Below, one piece after another: positions 1 to 11,639 of a stretch of 64,000 bases of DNA. Under the pieces are notes generated by a model. That model was not told the origin of the DNA and did not search any database. It saw nothing but the letters and a program-made list of their open reading frames with translations. This DNA is from Panaeolus papilionaceus (taxonomy: Eukaryota; Basidiomycota; Agaricomycetes; Agaricales): assembly GCA_015501605.1 (NCBI GenBank), contig JADNRZ010000003.1, positions 1,302,001 through 1,366,000 of the forward strand, written 5' to 3'. The translations under genes were made by a program, and so were the position numbers. Positions within the stretch are counted from its first letter, which is position 1. Every line of letters starts with the position of its first letter.

Positions 1-724
1 AGGATCACAAAATAGATCTGGAAGGGTTCAACGTTGAGCTATCATGAATCTTATGTGGTATTTGCAGATGACGCACCTTGCATATCCATGATAGAATAAT
101 AACCATAGCTGCAAGTCCCTTTTCTTGATTCCATATGGCCATGGCAGCTTCTTTGCGTTGAACATCGGTGAGATTTTGCGCAGCTGTGTTGGCGAGCTCG
201 ATCATGGCTTTCTGTGCTTCTGAATTGGCCTGACGGCGTCCGTCATGAGGAGTCCATAGCCACCAGACAATAGCAAAGAATACTGTCCAAGAGGTTGAGA
301 GGATATGATCTGCGAAGAATAGATGGGCAAAGTAGAGTGTTTTCTTTGGATCCTCCTATGCATGACCCATTTTGGATGAGTTATGCTGCGGTTGAAGGAA
401 GAAGAAAAACAGTCAAGCTGACCTCTTGAACTACACGTAAACCCCATGCCAAAGCAACCAAGCCAAGAACGGAGTATATGTATAGACTGAGTTGAGCAAA
501 AGTTCCACCTGCACCTGTCAGGACAGCAATGAGGCCATAGACGCCTGCAACCTTGTTCAAGAGCTGTTTAAAAAGAGAAAAATTAACAGGGAAAAAAATA
601 GCGAAAAAGAAGAAATAAATACGGCAAATAAGAGAGCTAAATTGACGCCTGTTTTAATATCTAAAAGACCAAGAAAAGAAGAAAGAGGCCAAAGGCGCCA
701 TTCCGGGCGTAACATGAGCTTCAT
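1..724 (-). CDS. KEI1: Inositol phosphorylceramide synthase regulatory subunit Kei1, partial (3' end beyond left edge)
   Basis: Kei1 partners the catalytic subunit Aur1 in the Golgi to make inositol phosphorylceramide. I start it at the ATG at 724 (MKLMLRPEWRLWPL). An in-frame ATG at 787 adds 21 residues with no obvious role. Exon 1 (724-623) ends in LLDIKTGVNLALLFA. The second exon continues ALLNKVAGVYGLIAVLTGAG and then a hydrophobic segment LYIYSVLGLVALAWGL. A third exon carries the membrane segment around WTVFFAIVWWLWTPHDGRRQ and ends SWICK. A 59-nt intron then leads into IYFVIL at positions 17-1, where the window stops. The order of four hydrophobic segments and the short loops match the fungal Kei1 family (DUF1753). 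The C-terminus, including any Kex2-cleaved tail, is not in the window. The family call is from recognition, not from a search. Confidence 0.8.
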
Positions 725-829
725 TCGGTGATCATGCGAGTGTGAGGGGTTAGAGAAAGAGAAGGGGTGATTACATAATTGATACATTCTCTTTTTCGAC
801 CTTCAACTATCAATTGAGACACAGACAAT

Positions 830-1946
830 ATGACTAGCAATTATTTTTCAAACCATTCAAACTCTCGTTTTCTTTCAAACAGTGCTCAATCAAACGCTCT
901 TTCATCTAATAACAACAATCCTCAATCACGTCCAAGAATTCCTTCAAAACATTTTTCAACTACTCTCAATAATTCACCTCCAATTTCTTCAAAGGAATCA
1001 TCAACAACTTCAACTCCACAATCAGCAACCGCTGGTCAAGTTCATCCTTTGAGAAACACGTATGTTCGTATTTAACCCCGTGTAATTGTCCCTATCTTTC
1101 CTTATTCATTTTTCATTTTATAGTTGGGTATTCTGGTTTAGACAACAACGCGCTCCCGGAAATAAGATAATAAGTTATGAAGAGGGCATCAAAAAGATTT
1201 CAGCTTTTAGCTCTGTACGTATTTTTCAAATTATTACACTCTTCTAATTCAAACATCATCACCTTTCATCTATAGGTCGAATCATTCTGGTCTCTATGGA
1301 CCCATCTTGCTCCTCCATCCGCTCTCCAGCCCACCACAGATTATTTACTCTTTCACACGGGAATAAAACGTCCAGTTTGGGAAGACCCTCTCAACCTCTC
1401 GGGCGGCAAATGGATTATACGCCTCAAAAAAGGCCTAGCCGATCGGTTCTGGGAAGAGCTAGTAATGGCCATCATCGGTGATCAATTTGACCACTGTCGC
1501 AGTGCATCCAATAGAGTCGAGGATAACGCGAAACAAAAATCTGGCAACGGCTCCAACAAATCGGAGGACGGCAGTGAAAATCTCGCCGACTGGCCCGAAA
1601 TTTGTGGTTGTACCGTTAGCGTTCGCCAAAGCGAAGATATCATCACCGTCTGGAACAGGGTAGACGCTGATGTCAAAGTCAGAGAACAGATCAGGTGAGT
1701 TGGATTTTTCTTTTATTCATGTTTACCCCTTATTCAAACCTATTGACATTGTACAAAGGGACACCCTCCGAAAAGTTCTTAATCTCCCCCCATCTACCGT
1801 CATGGAATACAAATCTAACAACGGTATTGTTCATATTCCTTAACCTTTTATTGCCGTAATTCTGAAATTATTTGTCTCTAGATTCCATGCAAGATAAATC
1901 AAGCTTCCGCCGAACTAACGTTGACAAAACTACTTCTCATTCATAA
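830..1946 (+). CDS. eIF4E-family cap-binding protein (4EHP/eIF4E2-like)
   Basis: Cap-binding translation factor of the eIF4E fold. Five exons read 830-1059, 1124-1214, 1276-1694, 1759-1823 and 1882-1946 and join in frame to 289 residues. The first 75 residues are Ser/Asn/Pro-rich and look disordered. The fold begins at TWVFWFRQQRAP, followed by the conserved VESFWSLWTHLAPP and the region GGKWIIRLKKGLADRFWEEL, which carries the cap-contact tryptophan and the acidic residue after it. ENLADWPEICGCTVSVRQ and the stretch IITVWNRVDAD match the C-terminal half of the family. The WFRQQ start and the HTGIKRPVWEDP loop resemble class II (4EHP/eIF4E2), which often represses translation, rather than canonical eIF4E. 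A canonical role cannot be excluded. The last 30 residues are a poorly conserved tail. Confidence 0.85.
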
Positions 1947-2301
1947 TGTGATCATCAAGCTATTTGAGTGCTATTTGATAGCTCTGTGCGATTTATTGTA
2001 GGACGATTGGATCCGGTCTTTCAAGGGGACTATCTGTACGACACATCGCTATTTGAAATCGCGATTGGCATCCTGTTTCATCCTGAACCTGTAGTGTTAA
2101 AGAATCAGCTTGTATGTGGCTACGGTCACGTGTATCGTCATGTTATAATTACCTTGGACCGTGTTCTTGCTAATGATTTGTTTACCAAGACTGACAAAAT
2201 CGGTTATGAGAAGGTTGTCAATCACTGCCACACGACCTGCATTGTATATAACTAGTCGAGCTAAGACCAGCAGCCACCTTGTACTTCAACAACTCAGAGC
2301 A
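1947..2301. other. Spacer between eIF4E-like gene and MsrB gene
   Basis: A 95-codon open frame at 1968-2255 resembles no family I recognise and has no splice continuation. I see only 3' flank of the upstream gene and promoter sequence of the next. Confidence 0.5.
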
Positions 2302-2970
2302 ATGTCTACCAGTGTCCAGAAGAGCGAATCAGAGTGGAGGGCAATCCTGTCCCCGGAACAGGTATTCCATTGCAGTTACGCTGTGCATACTTTGATGATA
2401 ACAGACTTGTAGTTCAGAATCTTGCGTCAGAAGGGAACTGAGCGTCCCGAAACTGGGAAATACAACAAGCACAAGGCCGATGGGGTGTACTCTTGTGCAG
2501 GTTGTGGTACACCACTTTACAAGAGCACGACAAAATTCGATGTATGGAATGTCTCACACTGACAGTGTTGCATCCATCTGTTTGCTTTTGGCTGATTACT
2601 TTTCTTGTAGAGTAGCTGCGGATGGCCCGCATTCTTTGATGGTGAGTCTCCTTGCGAAGTCCTTGTAACAAGGGGTGGACAAGTCCCCTACATTTTCGAT
2701 TGATGACTTAATATCGCCCAATCATCAGCGATTCCCGGCGCTGTAAGCAGACATGAAGATAATACGCTAGGAATGAGCCGCATCGAGATCACCTGCACAG
2801 CTTGCGGAGGGCATCTTGGGCATGTATTCAAGGGAGAAGGCTTTGCTACCCCTAGTGAGTCGCAAGTTGTTAGCATGCTCAACATCATCTGACAAGTTGT
2901 GTCCATCATATTAGCTGATGAACGTCATTGCGTCAACTCTGTATCTCTCAACTTCCACGATGAGAAATAA
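2302..2970 (+). CDS. Peptide-methionine (R)-S-oxide reductase (MsrB)
   Basis: Repairs methionine-R-sulfoxide in proteins using thioredoxin. Five exons (2302-2361, 2413-2541, 2611-2641, 2729-2854, 2915-2970) give 133 residues, the usual size of a single-domain SelR protein. Visible family motifs in order are [20 protein letters not shown], the zinc pair CAGC in [31 protein letters not shown], the second zinc pair CTAC in [14 protein letters not shown], and the catalytic cysteine in [11 protein letters not shown]. All expected residues are present, so the enzyme should be active. No mitochondrial presequence is apparent, which suggests a cytosolic location. Exon 3 is only 31 nt. Confidence 0.92.
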
Positions 2971-3226
2971 GTAGATCGAGCACCTATCAACCACGTCCAT
3001 ACGTTGAGAAGTAGTCTAACGATCTGAAAACACCGAGAAAATCATTCGTATTATAATAAGATTTATTCGAACATGTGTATGTGATTATGAGATGGTCTCA
3101 ACGTAGATCCAAGCGAGACAAGCAAAAACCAGTCGAAGGAATTCAAATCGGAAGAGGCAGAGGTATATTGTATGTGCTGGCGCGTTCTGATGTAGAATTC
3201 TAGAGTGCAGGATCCTGGTGCAATCC

Positions 3227-3883
3227 TTAAATATCCTGCATGCTCCTTTCCAAGTCCTCCAGCTCCTTTAGCGACTGCTTGTATTTGGCGTCGAGTTCCT
3301 AAATATTATCTCAACATCATCATCAGCTTTAGGAACAGGGGAACAACTGACTTCGTATTTCTTTTCCCAAGCATCGCGCTCCTGCTCCGCCTTTTGGACA
3401 TTACGCCCGTAGTGTTCTGCCTTGACATCGGTTTCCCTCAACCTGTCAGAACGATAAGATTTCCGAGGTAGAGTATGCATTCGACATAATTTATGATACG
3501 CACTTCTCGACGGTTTCTTTAAGAGATTGTTCGGTCTTATCGAGCTCCTCCTCAAGAAGCTCGATTTTTCTGGTCGAGTTATCGAATGTCACTTTGAACT
3601 GCTCGCTGTCAGCACCCTTTGTCTTTTCCTCCGCCACCCTTGCTTCGAGTTTCTCCACCTCCTGGTCGAGCATGCCGACTCTATGGACCAGCGATGTGAT
3701 CTCTTGGTCTTTTGAGAGAATTTGCTGCTCCATGAGCTTGCATTTAGCCTCTGCTGCTTCAGCGCGCTCAATTGCTGCATCAGCCTCAGCGCGAAGGGAG
3801 TTCATTTTCTGGAAGAAATGTTGTTATCTAGATTGATCAGACGTAAAATAAGAAGGAAATACCTCTCTGATTCTGTCAGTCAT
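3227..3883 (-). CDS. Tropomyosin
   Basis: Actin-filament-stabilising coiled coil. Four exons (3883-3863, 3808-3504, 3442-3352, 3298-3227) give 162 residues, the normal fungal tropomyosin length of about 160. The protein starts MTDRIREKMNSLRAEADAA and runs as one uninterrupted heptad coiled coil rich in Ala, Glu and Lys. It includes EITSLVHRVGMLDQEVEKLE and ends ELDAKYKQSLKELEDLERSM plus a short tail. The very short first coding exon (7 codons) is typical of fungal tropomyosin genes. The head-to-tail neighbour at 4123-4684 has the same exon layout and is probably a duplicate. Confidence 0.9.
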
Positions 3884-4122
3884 GATAGGAAATGGCGGGA
3901 GGGAGTAGGGCAGATGGTTGTGTTGTTCAAGGATGAAGGCGATGAAGATGATGATGATGGTTATCCGAAATAGGGACTGTTGGACTCTGACCTTGCTCTT
4001 AAGGGATGAATCACGCCAGGACATGAAGCACGTGCAACAAAACAATATTGATTTAAAAATGTTCAATTAAACTAATTCAACTGTAGTATTAAAACTATTA
4101 ACTAGTATGTATGTATGTATAT

Positions 4123-4684
4123 TCAATAAAAAGACAGCCTTTCTAATTCTTCTACTAAATCATTTTGTTTTTTCTTTACAGTCTGCCATGATCAATCAAC
4201 ATTCAATGGTTAGAAACACTATATTTAGAAATGGATCGAGGGTTTACCAGGTATTTCTCCTCATAATCATCGATAGCCATTTGTGCTTTCTGTACACGCG
4301 CCTCAAACTTTTGACACTTGTCCTCCGCGATTTCGTATCTGTTATCAGATGAGCATCGCCCTCATTGGTCGAATTTGCGGAAATGTGCACGATATCCAAC
4401 TTACTTCTTCAAAGCCTCCTCAGTTTTAGTACGAGTCTTTGCGAGGTCCTTGAGAAGGGCCGAAATTTGGCGCAGGTTGTCATATTTATCCTGCAGCTGT
4501 CGCAACTTCTCGTCCTTTTCCTTGAGTTCCTGCTTTCGTGCTTCGAGGATGCGCTCCGCCTCTATCGCTCGTTTCGTGGCGTTCTGGGTGTTCAGACGAA
4601 GGGCTTCGACGCGCTGGGAATAGATGGAATAGGCAGATCTTGCTCGTAGAGTGTGAACGGACTTACCTTTACCAAAGTACTCAT
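4123..4684 (-). CDS. Short tropomyosin-like coiled-coil protein (tandem paralogue)
   Basis: Four exons (4684-4667, 4613-4405, 4338-4248, 4182-4123) join in frame to 125 residues. It begins MSTLVKRVEALRLN and is a continuous coiled coil, including KQELKEKDEKLRQLQDKYDN and YEIAEDKCQKFEARVQKAQ, ending VEELERLSFY. I do not know a named family of this length. Its exon structure copies the tropomyosin next door: a 6-codon first exon ending in phase 0, a long second exon ending two bases into a Lys codon, a third exon of exactly 91 nt, and a short last exon. The second exon is 96 nt (32 codons) shorter, which accounts for most of the size difference. I infer a diverged tandem duplicate. Whether it binds actin is unknown. 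Confidence 0.75.
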
Positions 4685-4873
4685 GATAATAGGATAATAC
4701 AAGAGTAAAGTTGAATGGCCTTGAGGACAGTTAAATAGGGGCTTTTATAGGCCATTATTGGGTTGAATGAGGGTGAGAAAGGATGACCTGATTGAGATGG
4801 AACTGATCGATGCAGAATGTAATCCACTGCTGCTACAACTTGCTTCACCCAATTTACTTTGTCCTTTCATCTC

Positions 4874-6880
4874 ATGGCTTCCGTGCCTCAAGAAGGTCTG
4901 TATACATATATGATCTTCATATTTACCGAAATTAATACTTAATATTTCATTAGAACTCCCTATTCTTGAGACTCTAATCAAGTATTCGCTTTCTATCGCC
5001 TCACAAAGGAGCATGTACTAACATTATCCTTTCAAGTATCCGAAACAGACTTACTGCTCTCAAAAAAGATCGCGGAGAATTCATCAAGGCAACAGATGTG
5101 AATCAGCTATATCAGTCAGTCGTAAAGCAAGGTATCTACATTCAGTTCTTGTCTATTTACCCGCTATCGCTCATGTAACAAATCAAGTTACGAAGCTTAA
5201 TGATGTTCGAGATGACAACACAACCTATAATAATCGTTTGGACACCACTTTGGCTGATGTATTCAGTCTATTGTCACTCTTCTACCTTACCATTGGAAAG
5301 ACTAGGGACGCACCTGCGACATACAGTCAGATCGCCTCCATGAGGGTACGTGTTCAATGTCTTTCACTTCTACATTTGCATCAATGAAGCTGCGATAGCG
5401 GTCACTTAATACTTCAATCATCTCTTCAAAGGACTATCGATGCTAATATTCCTCTAGCAAATACTCAATCACATGAACGAGTCCGCTGTCTACAACGAAA
5501 CCGATCTCGCTCCTTTCCACAAACGTTTGGCGGATCTCAGGCACATTATCCAAAGTGACGCGGAGAGTTCAAAGCACCCAAAGGCCATCACAAAGCTTCT
5601 AGATCGCCAGCTCAATGAATGCGGTAAGTCGCTATTTTTTGCTTATATCCTTTGCTGATAGCTGCTATGAAGACATGATCGTAAAGCAACTCCAAGACTC
5701 GCTCTCTGTTCTCTCTCCAGAGCTTGTCCCGGTGCACCAGAGGCTCGTAACCATTCGCAGACAGCTAGTCGCTCTTGCCGCGAAGGAAGGGTCTCAAAAA
5801 GCTGAATTGAAGCCTCTTCAGGAGGAACTTCGCAGAATCGATTCGTTGAGTACTTCCCTTACTTTACCATGTCTGTGGTCGCTCTTTGGTTGCGGAGCAT
5901 GGTCTCCCTCTGTCCGACGGAATTCCTAATTCATTTTATAATAGAACTCGGGTCGATGGCAAGTTTTTGGGGCCGGGAGGTGTTGTTCCAGCTTCGCAAG
6001 CGATCTGTTCCTCGTTGCTTGAGGAGTGTTTCGACATTGCTCAAGAAATCAAAGCCCATGAAGACTCCAAGAATGTTGCTTCTTCCCTCAAGCCCATATA
6101 CGACCGCCTCACTGAAATTCGTGCCGAGCTGGAGAGCCTCGTCCTCACCCACCGCTGGAGTCTGCGTGAGACCGATCTCTGGAACTACTCCCTCAGTCTT
6201 CAAGAAATAGACAAAATGAGAGTAGAGGGAAAGTTTGTCGACTCTGAAGGCTCTCGACCTCCTGGACAATATGTAAGCGAATTTCATGCTCCGTACCTCG
6301 CGTTGTCTCATCTTTCTCTCCAAAGGTGTTGCTTTACCTTTTGCGAAGGTGCTATGGACTTATCTATCGCCTCCTTTCATCGAGCGAACCCGTGTCCGAG
6401 GAATTGATGCCTATCGTACGTCAATGAAGTTAAGATCATAACACCTATCTAATCAGAAACACAGGCAAATAAATTGACGACAGTGAAGAAGTGTCTCAAC
6501 GAAGTCTTGAAATACGGCGGGCCATTCAACGCCCGTGACTTGTATCCGGTTTGTTCTGCTCCCTTTTCTCAATACTTCAGCCTAATGCGTGTTGCAGTAT
6601 CAACTGGCCTTATTCCAAATCGACTCCCTAAGGAAGGATGGCAGATTCGTCGGTGTGGACGGAACCATACCCGAGGGACAAGGCATCATCAATGCCAACC
6701 TTAGTGAATGCCACGAGCTCATCGAAATGGTAAATAGTCTCGTTCACCTGTGCTTTGATCTTATGCTCAGGTTTCTTCGAAATATAGTTGAAGGAATCAA
6801 TGGACGAAGCCGAAACGGAGATTGAAGACGACGAAGACATCGAGGACGAATCCTCGTCGGAGGATGATTATGGCCAGTAG
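4874..6880 (+). CDS. DUF2408 / UPF0662 family protein (yeast YPL260W-like)
   Basis: Eleven exons read as 4874-4895, 4954-4981, 5037-5131, 5188-5345, 5458-5623, 5673-5844, 5945-6272, 6326-6415, 6465-6548, 6598-6729 and 6788-6880, giving 455 residues. The protein is helical throughout with two related halves. Each half contains a DGKF/DGRF-type segment: RVDGKFLGPGGVVPASQ and later RKDGRFVGVDGTIPEGQ. That repeat and the opening LETLINIRNRLTALKKDRGE are typical of fungal DUF2408 proteins. The tail is strongly acidic (EIEDDEDIEDESSSEDD). The molecular function of the family is unknown; the yeast member has been linked to DNA damage and proteasome phenotypes. The second intron has a textbook TACTAAC branch site at 5015-5021. 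Confidence 0.82.
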
Positions 6881-7154
6881 CCAACATGATATATTTCATG
6901 AACCGACTTTATGGCCGCCTTTTATTCGCCTCCTACATCTCTTTATTTCTTATCACCTATATGTTCGCTTCCTATACTTTCGTTATATTTCTCGGGTTTA
7001 TGTTTTGTTGTATCAACTAGAATTGGTATAACGCCTTGTTCCCCTTCCCTAGTCAGAACAGGCAGGTTTGATCAACAGAATTACCATCGCGCTATCATAC
7101 ACTATGCTTGGCAAAAGGAATACTCTAATACAAGGCCCCTAAATATTAGATGCA

Positions 7155-10100
7155 CTAGTACTCATCGCTATGCGATGGTCGTCCCGCTAAAGCTCCGGTA
7201 TGTGGAAAGTGACTTGTGAGTAAATTCACGATATCGCGTTTCGTAACTAAACCTGTGAGCCGTCCCGCATGTGTAAATATGATTTGACGCAGATTCTAAG
7301 CAAGCCTATTAGCACTGTATGGCAGCTTAAGTGGCACCATCCTACCAATTTTTGGAACATGTTCACTACTAGTTCTTGAGGCGCTTCTTGCCTTAACTGA
7401 ATGATAGACTCTTCCAGAGTCCCCGCTAAGTCCACCCGTTCATGCGTAGGTATTCGTAGACGGTTTGGAGAGAATGTGCATTTCTTACTGTTCTCCACTG
7501 TTGTATCGTCCAACTGTAAACGATCTAGGAGAGTATAAAAAGCGTTGATAGTAAATCAGAAGATAAACAGACATAAACCTACCTAGGTGGGCTATTAGTG
7601 CCTGCCTTGTTGCCCAACCAACAAATTCGTCATGCCCGTCAATAACGGGAAAACCGTGGTACTTGCATCGTTTCAGGATTGTCTTGAGGTCGCCTAAAGT
7701 CGTGATTGCATCCTTTATCACAATTATGTCGGATAAAGGTTTCATTACGTCGGTGCCCAGTTCACCCCCGTCACGGTGGTCTACAGGTGGGAGCCAAGGA
7801 TAACGGCGCATTGCTATCCAAGCAGCATAAATGCCATCTTTGCCTAATGCATCTCCCACCCATTTTGAAGTCATGACGCAAATCATGATGGGAAGGACGT
7901 GCGACAGTGCGCCGGTCAACTGAACGGAATATAAGCATAGACGGGGAGCGAACTTAGACGCGAACCTACCTCAAAAAGGATTACAACCAAAGAAACTAGG
8001 AGGCCTCGTTTAGTCTTAAACTTTCGGAGCAGCGAGTCAACTTACTAGTCATTCTCGTAACACCTCCCAACATTGCTGAGGCCCCGATGACGGCGTAGAA
8101 TCCTGGCGAAATGCAACGCACTGATGGATCAGGGGGGCATGAAAGGAATATCCAGGCTGTGGGATAAGCTCGATAAAGGCTTTGCCTGTGTCGAGTGATG
8201 AGCTAGATGTTCTCCGGCAGAGTTAAATGCACCAACGTGATCAAACCCACTGCGCGGCCCAGACAAGCTCCTATACCGATCGTAGGGAGAAAAATACCTG
8301 CGGGAACCTAAAGGGAAGATTAAAGGAGGGATGGAAACCGACAAACAATATTCTTACGGCAATTCCAAACGTCCATGCAGTGAGAATAACTTTGAGAATG
8401 GCGGTGAGGAGCAACAGAAATATATTCTGTGTGGTTGCAGTTGGGCTGTCGAAAGAAAATGAGACCGACGACAAGATATTCGTGTTCTGAGGCTCACTTG
8501 CAAAGCCCATGATAGTCAGGTTTCGTGGGGTCACACTCTTGGAAGAGATTTGCAACCAACTCGGACGTCTGGACTCTATGAGCTTGATTAGTCGGGTTGA
8601 GATGAAAGTCCATCGAAAATATAAACACCTCGCGAATACAATCTAGCAGACACTGATATGAGTTGTTGTAACAAGACGGAGGTGCATAACATACCAGATA
8701 GCTGATAGCGGCTGTAACAGCGCTCACGCTAACAACTTCCATGATCGGCCAACTATTCAGAACACTATTCCGACGATATAGAGCAATCTCAACGTTGAGT
8801 CGGATGAGTAGTGACCCAAGAACTCCCTACACAGCATTTCAGTACCATACCAGAGTCAGGGTTGTTGTGAACTTACACCCATAATGCCGAGCATCACCCA
8901 GGGAATCTAGCGGAAATGATGTTGGCAATCATCACGAATGTTCATCAATGATACTCACCAGTTCAAATGCTCGCCAAGTATCTGATACGAAAGTGACCTG
9001 CCACCTATTATGAGCTTCGAGCACAAGATGGAGATCAGCAATAGAGTACCTGGAATAGGACAAGTTTCGCTGTTCCAAAGGGATTCACCCACTGCAGAGC
9101 CACAGCGGCGATGGCAGATGCAACAAAACCTCTCCACATAACCTCGGATTCATTGGCAAATGTATCAAGCTCTAGGGGAACGTTAATGTTACTCCTTCCA
9201 GTATAAACGCAACTTGCCTTCAAGGCCAAAGAGTACACCGCCTAATGGACTACCGAAGGCAACTGATACACCTGCTGCTGCTGCTGCTGCAAGCATCCTT
9301 CGTTTTTGGACTAATTACCTGTGAGGCGGTTACAAGTAGAGGGAGAACTTGTGGGCTTACCTTCATTTGGTCGAAACCCTTTGAATAGGCGAGACAGAAG
9401 ATATGCCATGCAGCACGATACGTGAACAAGGGGACCCTACCGTACCTGAATTCAGTTCGGAACAAAACAAAATCAAGGAGGGGGTTCACCTCTTTCCCCA
9501 AAGATAGACCAGAGGCAACAGATAATGCCAGACCCAACGCCTTAATCAGGAGAATCCAGGGCGTTAGAAATTTATCAAAAACATAACCCCCAAGGATCTA
9601 GTGAGACAGTAAGGAGGTAAAATAGTAAGGGATTAAATTCAGGCTTACAGCCTTGATTTCGGGAACTGAGCGATGAACGTTTAGAGAGGTAGTTAGAGGA
9701 GCTACAGGTCAGCACTCACTTCCAGTATGAAAGGCTCTGAGGCAGTGTGTCAGTGAGTTTAAGGACAGATATTGTATGATACCTACAATGGTGCCCATGA
9801 CTGTACCAGCACTGCCGCACTTCCAGCGAATACGATCTGGCGAGAGATTCGGCTTCAGAGCTAAAGGGGCGACGGATCTAAATGGTACATACAGCGAGAA
9901 CAACGTATATTGAAGCCTGTAGGAGTGAGCGTCCAAATATTGAGTCAACGTGAAGATAATCTCCCCAGCTTTTCCATTCCCGACAGATCTCGCCCGCTTC
10001 TCGTCCATTAGTGAGTTATTAGTGCGCCAGCGACGGGTACGTACGTCCAATGCCCGTGCAGCAAGCATTCGAGTTATAGAAAAAGCCATAAGCACAACGA

Positions 10101-10476
10101 CCTTCTCGAAGATCACCAAGCCTTTGAGATAATTTATAAACCAGACAGGCCACGACTTGGTTACTTTATGTGCTCACCATTTGACGAGAACATCCAGCCA
10201 GGCACCAGCAATTCCAATGCCGAAACCGGTCAGAATTACGAGGAGCCATAGACGAGCAGATTCGAGCGTAGGTATTAGGATTCCACGTATACCGGCCTGT
10301 GACTGCAGACGGTAATTTCTCTCCCGTTCCAGACCCTCTTCGCGAAGCCAGTCAATTGTGCTTCCGTCTTGATATGTTGGATTTGTTGGGTACTTTGACG
10401 GTACTCTGCCATCCTCCGTAAGTTCATATTGATCCTCTTCATAGACTATATCATCCTGCAGAGGTCTGTAGGGCAT
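7155..10476 (-). CDS. CLC-family chloride transporter (Gef1-like, CBS domains)
   Basis: Multi-exon gene of roughly 750-800 residues starting [16 protein letters not shown] at 10476 and ending SHSDEY at 7155. After a cytosolic N-terminus the first membrane segment is [19 protein letters not shown]. The selectivity motif appears as AFHTGIPEIKAILGGYVF, the fungal variant of [14 protein letters not shown] is followed across an intron by GPLVHV, giving GKEGP with the gating glutamate. [20 protein letters not shown] leads to GGVLFGLEE, whose second Glu matches the proton glutamate of 2Cl-/H+ exchangers, so an exchanger of Golgi or endosomal membranes is more likely than a channel. The C-terminus has two CBS domains, the first around [20 protein letters not shown] and the second ending [14 protein letters not shown]. 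One intron (9217-9172) uses a GC donor. Fine exon limits were not all resolved. Confidence 0.88.
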
Positions 10477-10679
10477 TGTTATGGAAATAGTTAGAGGGGA
10501 GGACTAAATCATGTAGTAGTAGCAGTTGCGGTCAACATTCAGCCAGCGCGTTTAGATCGAGTTGCTTAATTTAGTAGTCGTTGTTAATTTGTAAGGTCTA
10601 AGGTAAACAGACAATCAATAACGCGCCGACGCGACAAAGCCATTCGTACAATGTCAGAGTCCATCTTACAACCACGACG
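10477..10679. promoter_or_regulatory. Divergent promoter between CLC transporter and MED4 genes
   Basis: The two start codons lie 203 bp apart on opposite strands, so both promoters must fit here. No canonical TATA box stands out. Confidence 0.5.
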
Positions 10680-11513
10680 ATGTCTCGTCCAACGATTAAT
10701 CAACAAGGTGCATATGAACTCGAAGATGGTTTATCAATGTCATCTATGCTATTAGCTCCTTTAAACGAACTTCAGTCTCTTGCCCACGTCTTATTTCAAT
10801 CTCTCTCTCCACCACAAAGTAGACCTCCCCGTGCCCCTTCAGCTACCTCCTTCATCACTTGCGACAAGAACCTCGCACATTCAGTAAACCTTGCGCACAA
10901 ACATCAAATTAAACAGCGTAAAATTGATTCATTGGAGGCCGACATACTAGAACTTGAAGCACAATGGCGACAGATTTGTACAGAACTAGCAGAAGGTAAA
11001 TCGGAATTGGAGGCAATCATTGAAGAAGGGGGCGAGAGAATAAAGGCTATAGAAGAAGCCAAAGAAGGTACTGTAATATTTGGACTGTTAACTGAACGTT
11101 GACGTTAATCATTTGACTTCAGCGTCAATACCATATCCTGAGTTGTTGTCATATGCACAAAGTCTTAGTGCCTTCACATCTGCACCACCAAATATGCCAG
11201 ATTTGACTCTCCCAGGACAACCTCCTCCTCCATTATTCTTCCCTCCATTCCCCAACGAAGAAAAGATGCGACGCGGGCGTCTAAATGCGGAGGCTCCTCT
11301 TGGCTTGTTAGGGGAAACTCATTCTGTTGGCAGACGTAAGCGCGGATTTTATTGTGACCGTACCTTACCCTCTCACTATGAACACTTTCAGTGCCAACTG
11401 TTTCACCGAAGGAGACCAACATGCATGCCACAGGCGCCAATCCCTATCGCCAAGACTTGCGTGCACCTAAACCCTTCTTCGAGCTCGACCTTGATCTCAA
11501 CCCGGACTTGTAA
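10680..11513 (+). CDS. MED4: Mediator complex subunit 4
   Basis: Component of the Mediator middle module that links activators to RNA polymerase II. Exons 10680-11067, 11123-11335 and 11392-11513 give 240 residues. The N-terminal part contains LLAPLNELQSLAHVLFQSL and a coiled coil (KQRKIDSLEADILELEAQW). The diagnostic Med4 segment follows: ASIPYPELLSYAQSLSAFTS, then a Pro-rich stretch, then FPPFPNEEKMRRGRLN. The last exon ends FFELDLDLNPDL, an acidic-hydrophobic tail seen in fungal Med4. The gene ends 126 bp from the convergent phosphatase gene. Confidence 0.9.
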
Positions 11514-11639
11514 CCCCCTTGACTCTCACATCCCTCCACAGCTACCGAGAATCCTAGATTGTTATTAAAATATGGAAATACACAAAGCCGAAATTCAAAC
11601 TCGAAGCCATGGATACACGATGCGCCCTATAAATACAGA

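Noticed and set aside
1968..2255. 95-codon ORF between the eIF4E-like and MsrB genes
   Set aside because: No family resemblance, no clear splice partners, and it lies between two well-defined genes on the same strand.
5931..6323. 130-codon minus-strand ORF
   Set aside because: Antisense to a long exon of the DUF2408 gene; no domain recognised.
9270..9292. GCT-repeat microsatellite in the CLC gene
   Set aside because: It encodes the alanine run in MLAAAAAAG, a conserved CLC segment, so the repeat is a codon-use effect.
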